NCBI GenBank assembly: GCA_040080075.1
Contig: JBEBJD010000118.1
Span: 1 to 8,527, forward strand
Length of the DNA: 8,527 bases
Direction of reading: 5' to 3'
Source of the DNA: JANNFX01 sp040080075
GTDB taxonomy: Bacteria > Pseudomonadota > Alphaproteobacteria > Rhizobiales > Hyphomicrobiaceae
The position numbers and the translations under genes were made by a program. This document shows positions 6,136 to 8,527 of this stretch, one piece after another (positions within the stretch are counted from its first letter, which is position 1; the number at the start of each line of letters is the position of its first letter). Under the pieces are notes generated by a model. It saw only the letters and a list, made by a program, of their open reading frames with translations. It was not told the DNA's origin and made no database searches.

Positions 6136-7719
6136 TCACTCAGCGGCATCCGCGAATTGCTTCGCAGGCCGGCCAAAATCCTGTGGAAAGTGTGTCAGTG
6201 CGCTCATCACTGGATATGGTGTGAAGCCCCCTAAAGCGCAAAGGGAGCCGAATTTCATGGTGTTACAGAGGTCTTCCATAATGGCAAGGTTGGCTTCTAC
6301 CTTCTCGCCCTTCAAGATCTTGTCGACGGTCTCGCGGCCGCGCACCGCCCCTATACGGCATGGCGTACATTTTCCGCAGCTTTCGATCGCGCAGAAATCA
6401 AACGCAAAGCGGGCCATCTTGGCCATTTCCGCTGTATCGTCGAATACGACAACGCCGCCGTGCCCGATCAGTCCGTCCTTGGCAGCGAAGGCTTCATAGT
6501 CGAAAGGTGTGTCAAAGAGTTTACGCGGGAAATAGGCGCCGAGCGGGCCACCAACTTGCACGGCCTTAACAGGCCGTCCCGACACCGTGCCTTCGCCAAT
6601 CACATCGACAAGCTCGCCCAGCGTGATGCCGAACGCGACTTCGAACAGTCCGCCATGCTTCAAGTTGCCAGCGAGTTGGATCGGCATCGTGCCGCGCGAA
6701 CGGCCCATGCCGTAGTCAGCATAGGCTTGCGGGCCCTCAGACAGAATGAAGGGAACGGCGGCCAGCGACAGCACGTTGTTGATGACCGTCGGCTGACCAA
6801 ACAGGCCCTTGTGGGCGGGCAGCGGGGGCTTGGCGCGCACCAGGCCGCGCTTGCCCTCGAGGCTTTCCAACAGCGACGTTTCCTCGCCGCAAACGTAAGC
6901 ACCTGCTCCCATGCGCACTTCGAGTTCGAACGCGCGCTTGGAACCGGCGACGCTGGCACCGAGGTAACCAGCCGACTTCGCGGCGGCAATGGCTTCATTG
7001 AGCGCGATTTGTGCATGCGGGTATTCGGAGCGCAAATAGATATAGCCCTGGGTGGCACCCACAGCGAGACCAGCAATCGTCATGCCCTCGATCAGAACGA
7101 ACGGATCGCCTTCCATGATCATGCGATCGGCAAAGGTGCCGCTGTCGCCTTCGTCGGCATTGCAGACAATATATTTCTGCTGCGTCATGGGTGTATCGTG
7201 GACGGTCTTCCACTTTATGCCCGTGGGGAACCCTGCGCCGCCGCGCCCGCGCAGACCCGACTTTTGCACGGTATCGACAATCTCGATGGGCTTGAGTTTG
7301 GCAGCCTTTTCGAGGCCCTTGTAGCCGCCGTAAGCCTTGTAGTCGGACAGCGAAACCGGATCAGTGATGCCGCAACGCACGAAGGTCAGGCGGGTCTGCT
7401 TCTTGAAGAAGGGTATCTCTTCGACAAGACCAACGGCCAGTTTGTGCGTGATGCCCTTGGCGGCGGTCTTGGCGGCGAGTGCCTTGACGATTGCTTCAGC
7501 ATCAGCCGGTTCAACTGGACCAAATCCATAGCGCGCGCCGCTGCTATCTTCGATTTCAAGCAGAGGCTCCAGCCACAACATGCCGCGCGAGCCATTGCGC
7601 ACGAGCTGGATCTCGACCTTATGCTTTTTGGCGGCTGCCAGAACGCTAGCGGCTACGTCATCGGCTCCACAAGCGACGGCAGCCGCATCACGCGGAACAA
7701 ATACGCGGATCGCTGTCAT
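6136..7719 (-). CDS. fdsB: NAD-dependent formate dehydrogenase beta subunit FdsB (FMN, NAD+ site, [4Fe-4S])
   Basis: A 527-residue diaphorase subunit homologous to NuoF of complex I. It takes electrons from FdsA through a [4Fe-4S] cluster to FMN and reduces NAD+. Residues 1 to about 110 form an N-terminal extension that looks like the thioredoxin-like domain typical of FdsB/HoxF-type proteins. The FMN/NAD fold shows GLRGRGGAGFPTG (155-167), NADEGDSGTF (187-196) and GAGAYVCGEETSL (271-283). The C-terminal cluster ligands are Cys448, 451 and 454 in ESCGKCTPCR and Cys494 in GSLCALGG. The ATG at 7719 shares four bases (ATGA) with the fdsG stop, and AAGGAAG precedes it at proper distance, so coupled translation is likely. 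A hydrogenase HoxF-type protein is excluded by the adjoining formate dehydrogenase alpha subunit. Confidence 0.98.
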   Translation of the reverse strand: MTAIRVFVPRDAAAVACGADDVAASVLAAAKKHKVEIQLVRNGSRGMLWLEPLLEIEDSSGARYGFGPVEPADAEAIVKALAAKTAAKGITHKLAVGLVEEIPFFKKQTRLTFVRCGITDPVSLSDYKAYGGYKGLEKAAKLKPIEIVDTVQKSGLRGRGGAGFPTGIKWKTVHDTPMTQQKYIVCNADEGDSGTFADRMIMEGDPFVLIEGMTIAGLAVGATQGYIYLRSEYPHAQIALNEAIAAAKSAGYLGASVAGSKRAFELEVRMGAGAYVCGEETSLLESLEGKRGLVRAKPPLPAHKGLFGQPTVINNVLSLAAVPFILSEGPQAYADYGMGRSRGTMPIQLAGNLKHGGLFEVAFGITLGELVDVIGEGTVSGRPVKAVQVGGPLGAYFPRKLFDTPFDYEAFAAKDGLIGHGGVVVFDDTAEMAKMARFAFDFCAIESCGKCTPCRIGAVRGRETVDKILKGEKVEANLAIMEDLCNTMKFGSLCALGGFTPYPVMSALTHFPQDFGRPAKQFADAAE

Positions 7720-8201
7720 GCGCCGGCTTCCTTCAATAGAGCGTCAAGTTTCTTTTCAGTGAGGCGACCGACGAGCTTGCCATCGAGCATGGCCGAGGGC
7801 GCGGTGGCACACAGGCCCAGGCAGTAGATTGGTTCTAACGTGACTCGCCCATCGGCGCTGGTATTGCCGCATTCAATACCGAGACGGTCTTCGGCGCGTT
7901 TGACGAGGTTTTCACAGCCCATCGACTGGCACGCTTCGGCGCGGCACAGTTTCAACACATGCTTGCCCGGCAACTGGCGCCTAAAATCATGATAAAATGT
8001 AACAACGCCATGGACTTCCGCGCGCGAAAGGTTGAGTGCCTCGGCAATCACCGGTACGGCAGCCTCCGGCACATGACCGAAAGCATGCACGGTGGCATGC
8101 AGAATGGGCATTAACGGCCCTTCCAAATGTGTGTGGTCAGCAACGATGGCGCGCGTTCGTTCAGCACTCCACGGCTCAAAATGGGGCTCAAATTGGCTCA
8201 T
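7716..8201 (-). CDS. fdsG: NAD-dependent formate dehydrogenase gamma subunit FdsG ([2Fe-2S], NuoE-like)
   Basis: A 161-residue thioredoxin-like ferredoxin of the NuoE family that holds a [2Fe-2S] cluster and works with FdsB in the diaphorase part. Ligands are Cys86 and Cys91 (CRAEAC) and Cys127 and Cys131 (CLGLC), giving C-x4-C-x35-C-x3-C. The N-terminal helical region contains MPILHATVHAFGHVPEAAV and VHGVVTFYHDF, both typical of the family. The ATG at 8201 is preferred over an in-frame GTG at 8219. AGGAG lies nine bases upstream of the ATG and falls inside the GTG reading, and a TAA directly precedes that GTG. It is the first gene of the operon, 232 bp after the regulator-like fragment. The start codon lies in a predicted hairpin (8200-8245). 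Confidence 0.97.
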   Translation of the reverse strand: MSQFEPHFEPWSAERTRAIVADHTHLEGPLMPILHATVHAFGHVPEAAVPVIAEALNLSRAEVHGVVTFYHDFRRQLPGKHVLKLCRAEACQSMGCENLVKRAEDRLGIECGNTSADGRVTLEPIYCLGLCATAPSAMLDGKLVGRLTEKKLDALLKEAGA

Positions 8202-8245
8202 CAGGCACGGCTCCTGCACTTAAAACGTGATGCACCATGCCTGAC
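8200..8245 (-). promoter_or_regulatory. Hairpin enclosing the fdsG start codon and its Shine-Dalgarno
   Basis: On the transcript the arm at 8245-8235 (GTCAGGCATGG) pairs along 11 positions with the arm at 8210-8200 (CCGTGCCTGAT). Two of those pairs are G·U wobbles. The right arm fills the whole spacer between the Shine-Dalgarno AGGAG and the ATG and takes in the A and U of the start codon. The 24-nt loop (8234-8211) includes AGGAG and a minor TGCAT/GTGCA stem. Such a structure would be expected to limit initiation at the first gene of the operon unless opened. The base pairing is seen directly; a regulatory role is inferred. Confidence 0.5.
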
Positions 8246-8258
8246 CGAGACCTATACA

Positions 8259-8324
8259 ATCAATAAAGCTGTTTCGTGCCTTGATAGAAGAATCAAATCA
8301 ATCAATTTTATTTATATAAATCAA
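8259..8324. promoter_or_regulatory. AT-rich operator-like region with six ATCAA/TTGAT motifs and a 12-bp palindrome
   Basis: On the plus strand ATCAA occurs at 8259, 8292, 8297, 8301 and 8320, and TTGAT at 8281. The 8281 and 8292 copies form a 16-bp inverted repeat, TTGAT-N6-ATCAA (8281-8296). ATTTATATAAAT at 8310-8321 is a perfect palindrome. The stretch is much more AT-rich than the coding sequence around it and surrounds the candidate -10 element. It is the best candidate for binding of the operon's regulator, possibly the adjacent LysR-type protein. Which protein binds is not shown by the sequence. Confidence 0.45.
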
Positions 8325-8335
8325 TATATTGTCTA
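8305..8335 (-). promoter_or_regulatory. Candidate sigma-70-type promoter for the fds operon
   Basis: Reading leftwards, TAGACA (8335-8330, 5 of 6 to TTGACA) is followed after 19 bases by TAAAAT (8310-8305, 5 of 6 to TATAAT). The spacing is longer than the ideal 17, as is common for activator-dependent promoters. Transcription would start near 8298, giving an untranslated leader of roughly 97 nt before the fdsG ATG. AT-rich sequence makes chance matches likely, so this is tentative. Confidence 0.3.
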
Positions 8336-8365
8336 TGCGTTTCGGCGCGATACTTGAAGGGTTTC

Positions 8366-8386
8366 GCAACACGGACCCCGTGCTGC
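8366..8386 (-). terminator. Hairpin after the regulator-like gene, possible weak terminator
   Basis: On the minus-strand transcript GCAGCACGG and CCGTGTTGC form a 9-bp stem with one G·U pair and a GGT loop. The stem begins 47 bp after the upstream stop codon. It pairs fully only on this strand, because the plus-strand version has an A·C mismatch, so it fits the end of the upstream gene. No U-run follows, so efficient intrinsic termination is doubtful. Confidence 0.35.
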
Positions 8387-8433
8387 AGCAAGTGCCTGCT
8401 CTGCCCGCCATTGGATATGGCCAAACCGGCCCC

Positions 8434-8527
8434 TCACGCGGGCTGTTTCTCGATCCTGCGAGCGCACGCCAGAAATGCTGAAACAACGGGCGGATGCGGC
8501 TCGCGGTTCTTGAGGATCAATCCAATC
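8434..8527 (-). CDS. C-terminal end of a probable LysR-type transcriptional regulator
   Basis: Only the last 30 codons and the TGA stop are in the window; the rest lies beyond the right edge. The translated end starts IGLILKNREP and continues HPPVVSAFLACARRIEKQPA. A short hydrophobic strand with a GL(I) motif, then a proline turn, then a helix with Phe and Ala-Arg is how the substrate-binding domain of many LysR-type regulators finishes. NAD-dependent formate dehydrogenase operons are often next to such a regulator; in Cupriavidus necator FdsR is divergent, whereas here the gene is co-directional. With so little sequence the family call rests on the C-terminal pattern and the context. Confidence 0.55.
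   Translation of the reverse strand, partial: IGLILKNREPHPPVVSAFLACARRIEKQPA

Noticed and set aside
6460..7827. Open plus-strand frame of 455 codons opposite fdsB.
   Set aside because: It is antisense to an intact fdsB and runs over the fdsB/fdsG junction without a plausible ribosome site or domain.
8298..8486. Minus-strand small frame of 62 codons in the leader.
   Set aside because: It overlaps the regulator-like C-terminus in another frame, has no ribosome site and looks like translated non-coding DNA.

Overview
The window carries a complete operon for a soluble, molybdenum-dependent, NAD+-linked formate dehydrogenase, all on the minus strand, so transcription runs from high to low coordinates. 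In reading order it holds fdsG, fdsB, fdsA, fdhD (fdsC) and fdsD. This is the fdsGBACD order known from Rhodobacter capsulatus. Gene content, moderately high GC and codon use suggest an alphaproteobacterium, plausibly a Rhizobiales methylotroph of the Hyphomicrobium or Methylobacterium type. That placement is inference; no rRNA or other taxonomic marker is present.

Layout from right to left. 8434-8527: the last 30 codons of a protein resembling a LysR-type regulator, on the same strand as the operon. 8202-8433: an AT-rich leader with a post-gene hairpin, a weak candidate promoter, a cluster of ATCAA/TTGAT motifs, a 12-bp palindrome, and a hairpin that would enclose the fdsG start codon. 8201-7716 fdsG, 7719-6136 fdsB and 6125-3237 fdsA are tightly packed and encode the catalytic and diaphorase subunits. 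3074-3236: an intergenic gap with two hairpins, one a 42-nt REP-like element. 3073-2165 fdhD and 2175-1837 fdsD overlap by 11 bp. 1779-541: a group A FAD-dependent monooxygenase of unknown substrate. 501-1: the first 167 codons of a HisA-like TIM-barrel protein that runs off the left edge.

How the genes work together: FdsA oxidises formate to CO2 at a bis-MGD molybdenum centre and passes electrons along Fe-S clusters to FdsB (FMN, NAD+ site) and FdsG ([2Fe-2S]). FdhD/FdsC sulfurates or delivers the cofactor, and FdsD is a small accessory subunit. In methylotrophs this is the last, NADH-yielding step of C1 oxidation. The HisA-like gene just downstream belongs to a type of divergent HisA paralogue that I recall from methanopterin-using organisms, which would fit a C1 setting but is unproven.

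The core is a well-known system. The less ordinary parts are the leader architecture, the REP-like element inside the operon, the basic tail on FdsD, and the two downstream genes. I see no mobile element, CRISPR array, tRNA or rRNA.
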